Source of the DNA: Escherichia ruysiae
GTDB lineage: Bacteria > Pseudomonadota > Gammaproteobacteria > Enterobacterales > Enterobacteriaceae
DNA: 64,000 nucleotides
Direction: 5' to 3' (one strand)
Assembly (NCBI RefSeq): GCF_902498915.1
Contig: NZ_CABVLQ010000001.1
Position 1 is the stretch's first letter. The number at the start of each line of letters is the position of its first letter. The notes under the pieces are model-generated. The model worked only from the letters and a program-made list of their open reading frames with translations. It searched no databases and had not been told where the DNA came from. Both the position numbers and the translations under genes were made by a program. Positions 35,416-43,638 of this stretch are shown here, one piece after another.

Positions 35416-36021
35416 TTATGCTGTAACAACTTCGTCAATTGCTGCTTTGGCGTCTGCCTGCGCTTTCTCCGCCATTTCCGGACCGTAGGCAATACCTTCC
35501 GCAAAGACGAATTTCACATCGGTAATACCGATAAAGCCCAGGAATGTAGACAGATACGGCGTCACCAGATCCGTCGGCCCATCTTTATGGATACCGCCAC
35601 GGCTGGTAATCACGATGGCTTTTTTACCGGTTACCAGACCTTCCGGACCGTTCTCGGTGTAGCGGAAAGTAACGCCTGCACGCGCAACCAGGTCAAAATA
35701 GTTTTTCAGTTGAGTCGAGATGTTGAAGTTGTACATCGGTGCCGCAATTACGATAACGTCATGGGCTTTCAGCTCGGCAATCAGCTCATCGGAAAGAGCC
35801 AGAGCTTCCTGCTGACGCGGGGTCAGCGGCGCATCGCTCGGACGCAGAGCGCCAACCAGTTCGCCATCCAGCACCGGAATCGGATTTGCAGCCAGATCAC
35901 GCACGGTGATTTCATCAGCAGTGTGCTTTTCGCGCCATTGTTCAACAAAATAATCGGACAACAAATTAGACTGAGAGTACCCTGCCAGGATGCTGGATTT
36001 AAGAACTAATACCTTGCTCAT
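35416..36021 (-). CDS. azoR: FMN-dependent NADH-azoreductase
   Basis: A 201-residue flavodoxin-fold enzyme that reduces azo compounds and quinones with NADH, protecting against thiol stress from electrophilic quinones. The FMN-binding loops are visible: LKSSILAGYSQSN near the N-terminus, APMYNFNISTQLK near residue 94, and the SRGG segment near residue 139. Same length as K-12 AzoR. It is divergent from hrpA; in K-12 ynbD lies on its other side, whereas here ydbA does. Confidence 0.95.
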   Translation of the reverse strand: MSKVLVLKSSILAGYSQSNLLSDYFVEQWREKHTADEITVRDLAANPIPVLDGELVGALRPSDAPLTPRQQEALALSDELIAELKAHDVIVIAAPMYNFNISTQLKNYFDLVARAGVTFRYTENGPEGLVTGKKAIVITSRGGIHKDGPTDLVTPYLSTFLGFIGITDVKFVFAEGIAYGPEMAEKAQADAKAAIDEVVTA

Positions 36022-36221
36022 GGTGTTTCCTTATAGATGTTTGAATGGGCGATGCCCCGTTGCTTGTTGACACTTTATTCACAATCCTGCCACAGAGATA
36101 GCGCAATAAATCGAAGTCTATGTTCGAATTTATTGAACAACGCATAGAAAGCCGCGATGTGGTACTCTATATCTATCATTTAAAAGAAAATTAATCAGGC
36201 AGACTACTGCCCACTAACGTT

Positions 36222-39200
36222 ATGACAGAACAACAAAAATTGACCTTTACTGCTTTGCAGCAGCGGCTGGATTCGCTGATGCTGCGCGACAGACTGCGTT
36301 TTTCCCGCCGTCTGCATGGTGTGAAGAAGGTTAAAAATCCTGATGCACAACAGGCTATTTTCCAGGAAATGGCAAAAGAGATTGACCTGGCAGCAGGGAA
36401 AGTCCTGCTGCGTGAAGCGGCGCGTCCGGAGATTACTTATCCGGAAAATTTACCGGTTAGTCAGAAAAAACAGGACATTCTCGAAGCGATTCGCGATCAC
36501 CAGGTCGTCATTGTCGCCGGTGAAACGGGTTCCGGTAAAACTACCCAGTTACCGAAAATCTGTATGGAGCTGGGGCGCGGGATTAAAGGGCTGATCGGCC
36601 ATACCCAGCCGCGTCGACTGGCGGCACGAACGGTAGCGAACCGTATTGCTGAAGAGTTGCAGACCGAGCCCGGTGGTTGTATCGGTTATAAGGTTCGTTT
36701 TAGCGATCACGTAAGCGACAATACGATGGTCAAACTGATGACTGACGGTATCTTGCTGGCGGAAATCCAGCAGGATCGCCTGCTGATGCAGTATGACACT
36801 ATCATCATCGACGAAGCGCACGAGCGTAGCCTGAACATTGATTTTCTGCTCGGTTATCTGAAAGAGTTGCTGCCGCGTCGTCCAGATCTGAAAGTGATCA
36901 TCACCTCGGCGACCATCGATCCTGAACGTTTCTCACGCCACTTTAATAATGCGCCGATCATCGAAGTCTCCGGTCGCACTTATCCGGTGGAAGTGCGCTA
37001 TCGCCCGATTGTTGAAGAAGCGGATGACACCGAACGAGACCAGTTGCAGGCCATTTTCGATGCCGTAGAAGAGCTAAGCCAGGAAAGTCCTGGTGATATC
37101 CTGATCTTTATGAGCGGCGAGCGGGAAATTCGTGATACCGCTGATGCGCTGAACAAGCTGAATCTGCGTCATACCGAAATATTGCCGCTTTACGCACGAC
37201 TATCTAACAGCGAACAAAACCGCGTCTTCCAGTCGCACAGCGGACGGCGCATTGTGCTGGCGACCAACGTCGCGGAAACGTCGCTGACCGTACCGGGTAT
37301 TAAATACGTTATCGACCCCGGTACGGCGCGTATCAGCCGCTATAGCTATCGCACGAAAGTGCAGCGTTTGCCGATTGAGCCGATTTCGCAGGCTTCTGCT
37401 AATCAGCGTAAAGGTCGCTGCGGACGTGTGTCAGAAGGGATCTGTATTCGTCTCTATTCCGAAGACGATTTTCTCTCGCGCCCGGAGTTTACCGACCCGG
37501 AAATTCTGCGTACCAACCTGGCCTCGGTTATTTTGCAGATGACCGCGCTGGGGCTGGGCGATATCGCTGCGTTCCCGTTTGTCGAAGCTCCGGATAAACG
37601 CAATATCCAGGATGGCGTGCGTCTGCTCGAAGAGCTGGGCGCGATCACCACTGATGAACAGGCCAGCGCCTATAAACTGACGCCGCTCGGTCGTCAGCTC
37701 TCGCAGTTGCCTGTCGACCCACGTCTGGCGCGTATGGTGCTGGAAGCGCAAAAACATGGCTGCGTGCGTGAGGCGATGATTATCACGTCCGCGCTCTCCA
37801 TTCAGGATCCGCGCGAACGTCCGATGGACAAACAGCAGGCATCGGACGAAAAACATCGTCGCTTCCACGACAAAGAGTCTGACTTCCTGGCGTTTGTGAA
37901 TCTGTGGAATTATCTTGGCGAGCAGCAAAAGGCGCTTTCTTCAAACGCCTTCCGTCGCCTGTGTCGTACCGATTATCTCAACTATCTGCGTGTGCGCGAA
38001 TGGCAGGATATCTACACCCAGTTGCGCCAGGTAGTAAAAGAACTTGGCATTCCGGTTAACAGCGAACCGGCGGAGTATCGCGAAATTCATATCGCCTTAC
38101 TGACCGGTTTGCTTTCGCATATCGGCATGAAAGATGCCGATAAACAGGAATATACCGGCGCACGTAACGCGCGTTTCTCCATCTTCCCCGGTTCTGGTTT
38201 ATTCAAAAAGCCACCGAAATGGGTAATGGTGGCGGAACTGGTAGAAACCAGCCGTCTGTGGGGGCGTATTGCGGCACGCATCGATCCGGAATGGGTAGAA
38301 CCCGTCGCTCAGCATTTGATTAAACGCACCTACAGCGAACCGCACTGGGAACGGGCGCAAGGCGCGGTGATGGCAACGGAAAAAGTCACCGTTTACGGGT
38401 TGCCAATTGTTGCTGCGCGTAAGGTCAACTACAGCCAGATTGATCCGGCATTATGTCGTGAACTCTTTATTCGCCACGCGCTGGTGGAAGGTGACTGGCA
38501 GACGCGGCACGTATTCTTCCGCGAAAACCTGAAACTGCGGGCGGAAGTAGAAGAGCTGGAACACAAATCACGTCGGCGCGATATTCTGGTGGACGACGAA
38601 ACGTTGTTTGAGTTTTACGACCAGCGCATCAGCCACGATGTGATCTCCGCACGTCACTTCGACAGCTGGTGGAAAAAAGTCAGCCGCGAAACGCCTGATT
38701 TGCTGAACTTTGAAAAGAGCATGTTGATCAAAGAAGGGGCGGAAAAAATCAGCAAGCTGGATTACCCGAACTTCTGGCATCAGGGCAATCTCAAGCTGCG
38801 TTTAAGTTATCAGTTTGAGCCGGGGGCGGATGCGGACGGCGTGACGGTACATATTCCGCTGCCGTTACTTAACCAGGTGGAAGAGAGCGGTTTTGAGTGG
38901 CAGATCCCCGGTCTGCGCCGCGAACTGGTGATTGCTCTGATTAAATCGTTGCCGAAACCGGTACGGCGTAATTTTGTACCCGCGCCAAACTACGCCGAAG
39001 CGTTCTTAGGCCGCGTCACGCCACTGGAGCTGCCGTTGCTCGACAGCCTTGAGCGCGAGCTGCGGCGGATGACCGGCGTTACCGTTGACCGCGAGGACTG
39101 GCACTGGGATCAGGTGCCCGATCACCTGAAAATCACCTTCCGCGTGGTGGATGACAAAAACAAGAAGCTAAAAGAAGGGCGCTCGCTACAAGATCTGAAA

Positions 39201-40124
39201 GACGCGCTGAAAGGCAAAGTGCAGGAAACGCTATCTGCGGTGGCGGATGACGGTATCGAGCAGAGCGGCTTACATATCTGGAGCTTTGGGCAACTGCCGG
39301 AAAGCTACGAGCAGAAGCGCGGCAACTACAAAGTGAAGGCGTGGCCGGCGCTGGTGGATGAGCGCGACAGTGTGGCGATCAAACTGTTTGATAATCCGCT
39401 GGAACAGAAGCAAGCGATGTGGAACGGTCTTCGCCGTTTGCTACTGCTGAATATTCCATCGCCGATCAAGTACTTGCATGAAAAGTTACCAAACAAAGCC
39501 AAGTTAGGGCTGTACTTTAACCCGTATGGCAAAGTGCTGGATCTGATCGACGACTGTATCTCCTGCGGTGTGGATAAATTGATCGATGCCAACGGTGGCC
39601 CTGTCTGGACGGAAGAAGGCTTTGCTGCGCTGCATGAAAAAGTGCGTGCCGAACTGAACGATACGGTGGTGGATATTGCGAAGCAGGTCGAGCAAATCCT
39701 CACAGCGGTGTTCAATATCAATAAACGCCTTAAAGGGCGCGTTGATATGACGATGGCGCTGGGACTTTCAGATATCAAAGCGCAGATGGGCGGGCTGGTA
39801 TATCGCGGTTTTGTCACCGGTAACGGTTTCAAACGTCTGGGTGACACGCTGCGTTATTTGCAGGCGATTGAAAAACGACTGGAAAAACTGGCGGTTGACC
39901 CGCATCGTGACCGTGCACAGATGCTCAAAGTCGAGAACGTCCAGCAGGCGTGGCAGCAGTGGATCAACAAACTGCCGCCAGCACGTCGTGAGGATGAAGA
40001 CGTGAAAGAGATTCGCTGGATGATAGAGGAGTTGCGCGTCAGTTACTTCGCTCAACAACTTGGTACGCCTTATCCTATTTCTGACAAGCGTATTTTGCAG
40101 GCGATGGAGCAGATTAGCGGATAA
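36222..40124 (+). CDS. hrpA: DEAH-box RNA helicase HrpA
   Basis: A 1300-residue ATP-dependent RNA helicase with Walker A GETGSGKT (residues 100-107), DEAH (197-200), SAT (229-231) and the C-terminal motif QRKGRCGRV. A winged-helix/ratchet and OB-fold region and a long DUF3418 tail follow, the layout of bacterial HrpA. Recent work shows E. coli HrpA splits stalled or collided ribosomes; older work links it to daa fimbrial mRNA processing. Full length. A 14-bp hairpin follows it. Confidence 0.96.
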   Translation: MTEQQKLTFTALQQRLDSLMLRDRLRFSRRLHGVKKVKNPDAQQAIFQEMAKEIDLAAGKVLLREAARPEITYPENLPVSQKKQDILEAIRDHQVVIVAGETGSGKTTQLPKICMELGRGIKGLIGHTQPRRLAARTVANRIAEELQTEPGGCIGYKVRFSDHVSDNTMVKLMTDGILLAEIQQDRLLMQYDTIIIDEAHERSLNIDFLLGYLKELLPRRPDLKVIITSATIDPERFSRHFNNAPIIEVSGRTYPVEVRYRPIVEEADDTERDQLQAIFDAVEELSQESPGDILIFMSGEREIRDTADALNKLNLRHTEILPLYARLSNSEQNRVFQSHSGRRIVLATNVAETSLTVPGIKYVIDPGTARISRYSYRTKVQRLPIEPISQASANQRKGRCGRVSEGICIRLYSEDDFLSRPEFTDPEILRTNLASVILQMTALGLGDIAAFPFVEAPDKRNIQDGVRLLEELGAITTDEQASAYKLTPLGRQLSQLPVDPRLARMVLEAQKHGCVREAMIITSALSIQDPRERPMDKQQASDEKHRRFHDKESDFLAFVNLWNYLGEQQKALSSNAFRRLCRTDYLNYLRVREWQDIYTQLRQVVKELGIPVNSEPAEYREIHIALLTGLLSHIGMKDADKQEYTGARNARFSIFPGSGLFKKPPKWVMVAELVETSRLWGRIAARIDPEWVEPVAQHLIKRTYSEPHWERAQGAVMATEKVTVYGLPIVAARKVNYSQIDPALCRELFIRHALVEGDWQTRHVFFRENLKLRAEVEELEHKSRRRDILVDDETLFEFYDQRISHDVISARHFDSWWKKVSRETPDLLNFEKSMLIKEGAEKISKLDYPNFWHQGNLKLRLSYQFEPGADADGVTVHIPLPLLNQVEESGFEWQIPGLRRELVIALIKSLPKPVRRNFVPAPNYAEAFLGRVTPLELPLLDSLERELRRMTGVTVDREDWHWDQVPDHLKITFRVVDDKNKKLKEGRSLQDLKDALKGKVQETLSAVADDGIEQSGLHIWSFGQLPESYEQKRGNYKVKAWPALVDERDSVAIKLFDNPLEQKQAMWNGLRRLLLLNIPSPIKYLHEKLPNKAKLGLYFNPYGKVLDLIDDCISCGVDKLIDANGGPVWTEEGFAALHEKVRAELNDTVVDIAKQVEQILTAVFNINKRLKGRVDMTMALGLSDIKAQMGGLVYRGFVTGNGFKRLGDTLRYLQAIEKRLEKLAVDPHRDRAQMLKVENVQQAWQQWINKLPPARREDEDVKEIRWMIEELRVSYFAQQLGTPYPISDKRILQAMEQISG

Positions 40125-40143
40125 CGCTGCAATCTGGTTAATA

Positions 40144-40184
40144 AATCTAAAACCCGGTAAGCATTTAGCGCCGGGTTTTAGATT
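40144..40184 (+). terminator. hrpA terminator
   Basis: AATCTAAAACCCGG, 13-base loop and CCGGGTTTTAGATT give a 14-bp perfect stem. Part of the stem doubles as a T run (TTTT) and the hairpin may work in both directions. Confidence 0.75.
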
Positions 40185-40395
40185 AATTCTAAAAACGGTA
40201 AGGGCAAAATTCAGGAGTTCAGAAAAATACAATTCTCTGCTGCAAGATGAATAATGTTTATCTACAGCTTTTCTGTAAAACATATGGCATGTTTGCGCAG
40301 AGGCGGTTAACGAAATACGACTTCCTCCTTTCAGAGTGCTCCGCTTCTCATTATTATCTCACGCAGTATTCTTAAGGGAACGATAAGGAGGAACC

Positions 40396-41196
40396 ATGAA
40401 CATTACCCCGTTTCCGACGCTTTCGCCGGCAACCATAGATGCCATAAACGTTATCGGTCGATGGCTGGCGCAGGATGATTTCTCCGGTGCTGCTCCGTAT
40501 CAGGCTGATTGCGTGATCCTTGCAGGTAATGCGGTTATCCCTACTATCGACGCCGCTTGCAAGATTGCCCGAGATCAGCAAATTCCTTTACTGATCAGCG
40601 GTGGTATCGGTCACTCGACAACGTTTTTATACAGTGCCATCGCCCGGCATCCGCATTACAACACCATTCGCACAACAGGCAGGTCAGAAGCTACCATCCT
40701 GGCGGATATTACCCATCAGTTCTGGCATATTCCACATGAAAAAATCTTGATTGAAGACCAGTCAACAAACTGCGGAGAAAATGCCCGCTTCAGTATCGCG
40801 TTACTGAATCAGGCCAAAGAACGGGTTCACACGGCTATCGTTGTGCAGGACCCCACCATGCAGCGGCGCACGATGGCGACGTTCCGCCGTATGACCGGGG
40901 ACAACCCCGATGCACCACGCTGGTTAAGTTATCCGGGATTTATACCACAATTAGTGAATGACGCAGACAGTGTTGCATTTGCTAATCCACTGGAAGGATT
41001 ATGGCCAGTTGAGCGTTATCTATCACTACTCACTGGCGAGCTGCCGCGTTTACGCGATGATAGCGATGGCTATGGGCCACGCGGGCGCGATTTTATCGTT
41101 CACGTTGACTTTCCCGCTGAAGTCACCCAGGCCTGGCAGACGCTGAAACACGACGCTGTGCTTATTGAAGCGATGGAAAGTCGTTCACTACGTTAA
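40396..41196 (+). CDS. ydcF: DUF218 protein YdcF
   Basis: A 266-residue protein with a DUF218 domain in an alpha/beta fold. K-12 YdcF was shown structurally to bind S-adenosylmethionine, but its reaction is unknown. Features include VILAGNAVIP, the acidic/Gly segment LLISGGIGHST and the conserved EDQSTNCGENARFS. It has no signal peptide. AAGGAGGAACC before the ATG is a strong ribosome binding site. The downstream K-12 neighbour aldA is broken here. Confidence 0.94.
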   Translation: MNITPFPTLSPATIDAINVIGRWLAQDDFSGAAPYQADCVILAGNAVIPTIDAACKIARDQQIPLLISGGIGHSTTFLYSAIARHPHYNTIRTTGRSEATILADITHQFWHIPHEKILIEDQSTNCGENARFSIALLNQAKERVHTAIVVQDPTMQRRTMATFRRMTGDNPDAPRWLSYPGFIPQLVNDADSVAFANPLEGLWPVERYLSLLTGELPRLRDDSDGYGPRGRDFIVHVDFPAEVTQAWQTLKHDAVLIEAMESRSLR

Positions 41197-41201
41197 AAAT
41201 T

Positions 41202-41233
41202 GCCCGTTTGTGAAATACCGTTGGCAAACGGGC
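41202..41233. terminator. Hairpin after ydcF
   Basis: GCCCGTTTG (41202-41210) and CAAACGGGC (41225-41233) enclose a 14-base loop. The T run is on the minus-strand side (AATTTTT), so it would terminate leftward transcription; for ydcF it may protect the mRNA 3' end. Confidence 0.5.
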
Positions 41234-41723
41234 ATGATTCTTTACTTTTACTTCTGCCTTTTATTCCTTTCACACTTGTTTTTATGAAGCCCTTCACAGA
41301 ATCGTTTTTCCACGATGCCGTCATCTACGATGATTGATGTTTACACAGGAACAGACTTTTTTGACCGGGACGAGTCGCGTTTGCTTACTGACGAGCTTTC
41401 CCTGCTAGCTGGAATGACCAATACAGGGCCATTATCCTGAATACACCTTCAGTTGTTGTGAATGCTATTGCTCAGCAGATCGGATGTACTCCGGTATCTC
41501 TTCCGCTTCAGGGACGGCAGGCTCCGCACCTTGTATCCTCCCGTTAAATCCGGGCGACAGAGCATATCAGTGGCTCCGTTGCTGTCAGTGAACAACCAGG
41601 AATTCATACATTTGAATATGGCAACTGCATCTTGTGCAGAAGATAGAGCGTTGATTTTATTTAAGAACTGAAGGGGGGAGTATGATGTGCCTGATTTAAC
41701 CTTTCAGACAAAATGGATTTTTT
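41234..41723. other. Degenerate insertion-scar region upstream of the DUF2235 remnant
   Basis: About 490 bases with only short broken frames. One plus-strand frame at 41332 reads MIDVYTGTDFFDRDESRLL and stops after 35 codons; a minus-strand frame ends in EAEEIPEYIRSAEQ. I cannot assign either. The position, where aldA starts in K-12, suggests decayed pieces of a type VI secretion, Rhs or mobile cluster. Confidence 0.45.
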
Positions 41724-42536
41724 ATGGCAGCAGGCGAGAATACTGAGCCGGGTAATACCGGCTATCACCGGTATGAAACTACCGGGGAGAACACGCACTA
41801 CACCGATGTTTTATGCAGTGGAAAAGTCATTCGGTGCCGGCAGGTGCCGGTCAGAGGGATCACGCTGACGGTGGGGGTGTTCTTTGATGGTACCGGGAAT
41901 AACCGGGCAAACGCAGACGATCTGCGTCAGGCGCTGTTTTCACTGCCGGCGCTGAAGTACCTGATGCCACACGGTAAGGTGGAGACAAAAATGATTTCGT
42001 GGCCGCTGGTTAACCTTGACAAGGCTCGTGCGTTTATTTTTGAGAAGAAAGCCGGCGCGGCGGTGTTTATGACGCGCAGGGCGGTGCCGAACGACTGGGA
42101 AAAGGTGTGTATGCGGGTGATGCTCGATGCGGCACAGGACGCCGGGGTTATGTTTGAACCGATACTCAACAGTAACAAAGAGCTGGCGCTGCCATCAGAA
42201 TTGCTTCCCTTGTGTGACAAAGCAACAGCCCAGGGGCGTGCGATCCGGCGCGGCGCAGAGCCGGAGGGCTTCACGGCGGAGGAGATGCGAACCATCGGGC
42301 GTTATCTGCACTGTTCGGCGAACTGGAACATCGATTCGGACCTGAGCCTGTGGGTGAGTCCGTCCTCGGGAGAGGTTTTTCTGCGAAACCACTATGCGCC
42401 GACTGACGACCGCTCGTTCGTGTGGCCGATGGCTCCGGGCAAAGGGTGGGTGCGGACGGTGTGGAGGATGGATGATCAGCAGCAGTGGGAAGACCGGGCG
42501 CGGGCGAACGTGGACGTGCTGGACGAACTGTTCTGA
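41724..42536 (+). pseudogene. DUF2235 (Tle1-like type VI lipase) gene with internal in-frame deletion
   Basis: A 270-residue frame. The N-terminal segment ITLTVGVFFDGTGNN (residues 46-60) is the hallmark of DUF2235 alpha/beta hydrolases, including type VI phospholipase effectors. Directly after it the sequence jumps to a C-terminal-type region (DLRQALFSLPALKYLMPHGK onward). The GxSxG nucleophile motif and the remaining catalytic residues are absent, and the protein is roughly half to a third of family length. It is therefore probably inactive as a lipase, though still open. Eleven bases before the next gene's ATG, so the pair was one operon. Confidence 0.75.
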
Positions 42537-42546
42537 GGAGGAAGGG

Positions 42547-43233
42547 ATGAGACGATTACCGCTGATGGTGGCCGTGCTGGGGGGCATTCTGCTTTCAGGC
42601 TGCCATGACCGCTGGGCAGGCGTGAAGACGCTGCTGGGAGACGGCGTGGAGCAGTGGGGAAAGAAGCTGCCTTACGATAACTGGAATTTTAGTTTTATAT
42701 ACCCGAAAAATCTGCCTGCACTAGTGACGATGGTGTACCTGGAGGACGGGGATATTCGGGAAAGTATCTTCCGTCGGTTAGATCCTATAGACATCAGTGA
42801 TCTGAGTGTCGGGCGCTGGCATGATTTGATAGGGGGGTATGGCGGGTATTTTAACCGGGGAAAAGCACTGCCGGTACGAATGACGGTGTGCTGGGACTCG
42901 ATTATCGACAAGAAAGCGTATGAAACGGAGATCTGGTTCAGCCGGGAGACGTGGCAGCAGATGGCTACGGCATATCCTGACCCGTATCATCTTGGTAAAC
43001 CTTACTACCGGAAGCGAATGGCTGTTGGTCTTGCTCCAGGCGGTACTGTACGGATCTGGCTTGAGGATAACGGGAACCCATCCGTACTCCAGCAACCAGC
43101 ACGGCAGCTTACCCTGACGGGGGATGATATGCTGATATGCAAAGGGGTAACGAAACATCCTAACGGGTATGTTTATTACGGAAAGACACCAGATTTCATC
43201 AAAGGGAAAACCTATCCGTATGGTAACTGGTAG
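42547..43233 (+). CDS. DUF2931 lipoprotein, probable type VI lipase immunity protein
   Basis: A 228-residue lipoprotein with lipobox ILLSGC (Cys19) and His at +2, so it is sorted to the outer membrane. The DUF2931 core begins at KLPYDNWNFSFIYPKNLPAL and includes a Trp-rich central part. Genes of this family commonly follow DUF2235 lipase genes, and an outer membrane lipoprotein facing the periplasm suits an immunity protein against a periplasm-delivered phospholipase. The ribosome binding site GAGGAGGAAGGG is strong and the frame intact, while its presumed effector partner is broken. Function is inferred from context. Confidence 0.75.
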   Translation: MRRLPLMVAVLGGILLSGCHDRWAGVKTLLGDGVEQWGKKLPYDNWNFSFIYPKNLPALVTMVYLEDGDIRESIFRRLDPIDISDLSVGRWHDLIGGYGGYFNRGKALPVRMTVCWDSIIDKKAYETEIWFSRETWQQMATAYPDPYHLGKPYYRKRMAVGLAPGGTVRIWLEDNGNPSVLQQPARQLTLTGDDMLICKGVTKHPNGYVYYGKTPDFIKGKTYPYGNW

Positions 43234-43251
43234 GGCATAACGATTAGAAAA

Positions 43252-43282
43252 CTCAAAAGGATCTTCTTGAGATCCTTTTGAG
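43252..43282. terminator. 13-bp perfect hairpin after the DUF2931 gene
   Basis: CTCAAAAGGATCT (43252-43264), loop TCTTG, AGATCCTTTTGAG (43270-43282). The T run is internal to the stem. The core AAAGGATCTTCTTGAGATCC also occurs in the pMB1/ColE1 plasmid origin region as I remember it. Confidence 0.7.
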
Positions 43283-43317
43283 CATCAATCTGATTGTTTT
43301 AACGGGTTAAACTTCAA

Positions 43318-43597
43318 TACCGCGAACGCGTCAGAGAAATCAGTACGCTGATTGTCGAGTAAGGGGGCAAGAGCCAGCAATTGGCTGAAATCGAAGTGGG
43401 CGTGGCGTTATGAGGGAAAAATTATTCAAAGCGATCATATTCTTCTGTTTAAACGTGCTCTTGGCGTGACCACCGGTATTCTGCCGTGGAACTTCCCGTT
43501 CTTCCTTATTGCCCACAAAATGTCGCCTGCTCTAGTGACCGGTAAACATGGCTTGCATGAGTACCTTCAAACCCAGGTAGTCTATTTACAGTCATAA
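43318..43597 (+). pseudogene. aldA: aldA remnant (lactaldehyde/glycolaldehyde dehydrogenase)
   Basis: Three joined pieces of AldA are visible. The first, near 43322-43400, resembles IRERASEISALIVEEGGK and QQLAEVEVA with a stop inside. The second (43403-43545) encodes YEGKIIQSD, LLFKRALGVTTGILPWNFPF and FLIA-KM-PAL. The last (43546-43597) encodes KHGLHEYLQTQVVYLQS and the native stop. The N-terminus, about 300 residues with the NAD and catalytic Cys/Glu regions, and a short internal stretch are lost. The enzyme is certainly inactive. It oxidises lactaldehyde from fucose and rhamnose, and glycolaldehyde, in intact strains. Confidence 0.93.
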
Positions 43598-43605
43598 TGT
43601 GTAAA

Positions 43606-43633
43606 ACAGGCGGAGGCATTTTTCTCCGCCTGT
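43606..43633. terminator. Bidirectional terminator between aldA remnant and gapC
   Basis: ACAGGCGGAG, loop GCATTTTT, CTCCGCCTGT: a 10-bp perfect stem nine bases after the aldA stop and before the convergent gapC end. Confidence 0.75.
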
Positions 43634-43638
43634 ATCTG

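Noticed and set aside
41724..43233. DUF2235/DUF2931 pair considered as a new anti-phage defence system
   Set aside because: The lipase-like partner lacks its nucleophile, and the lipoprotein family is known beside type VI lipases, so an effector-immunity remnant explains it better.
43352..43597. 81-codon frame considered as a new small dehydrogenase-like gene
   Set aside because: It is the in-frame part of the aldA remnant. It lacks NAD-binding and catalytic residues and has no ribosome binding site.
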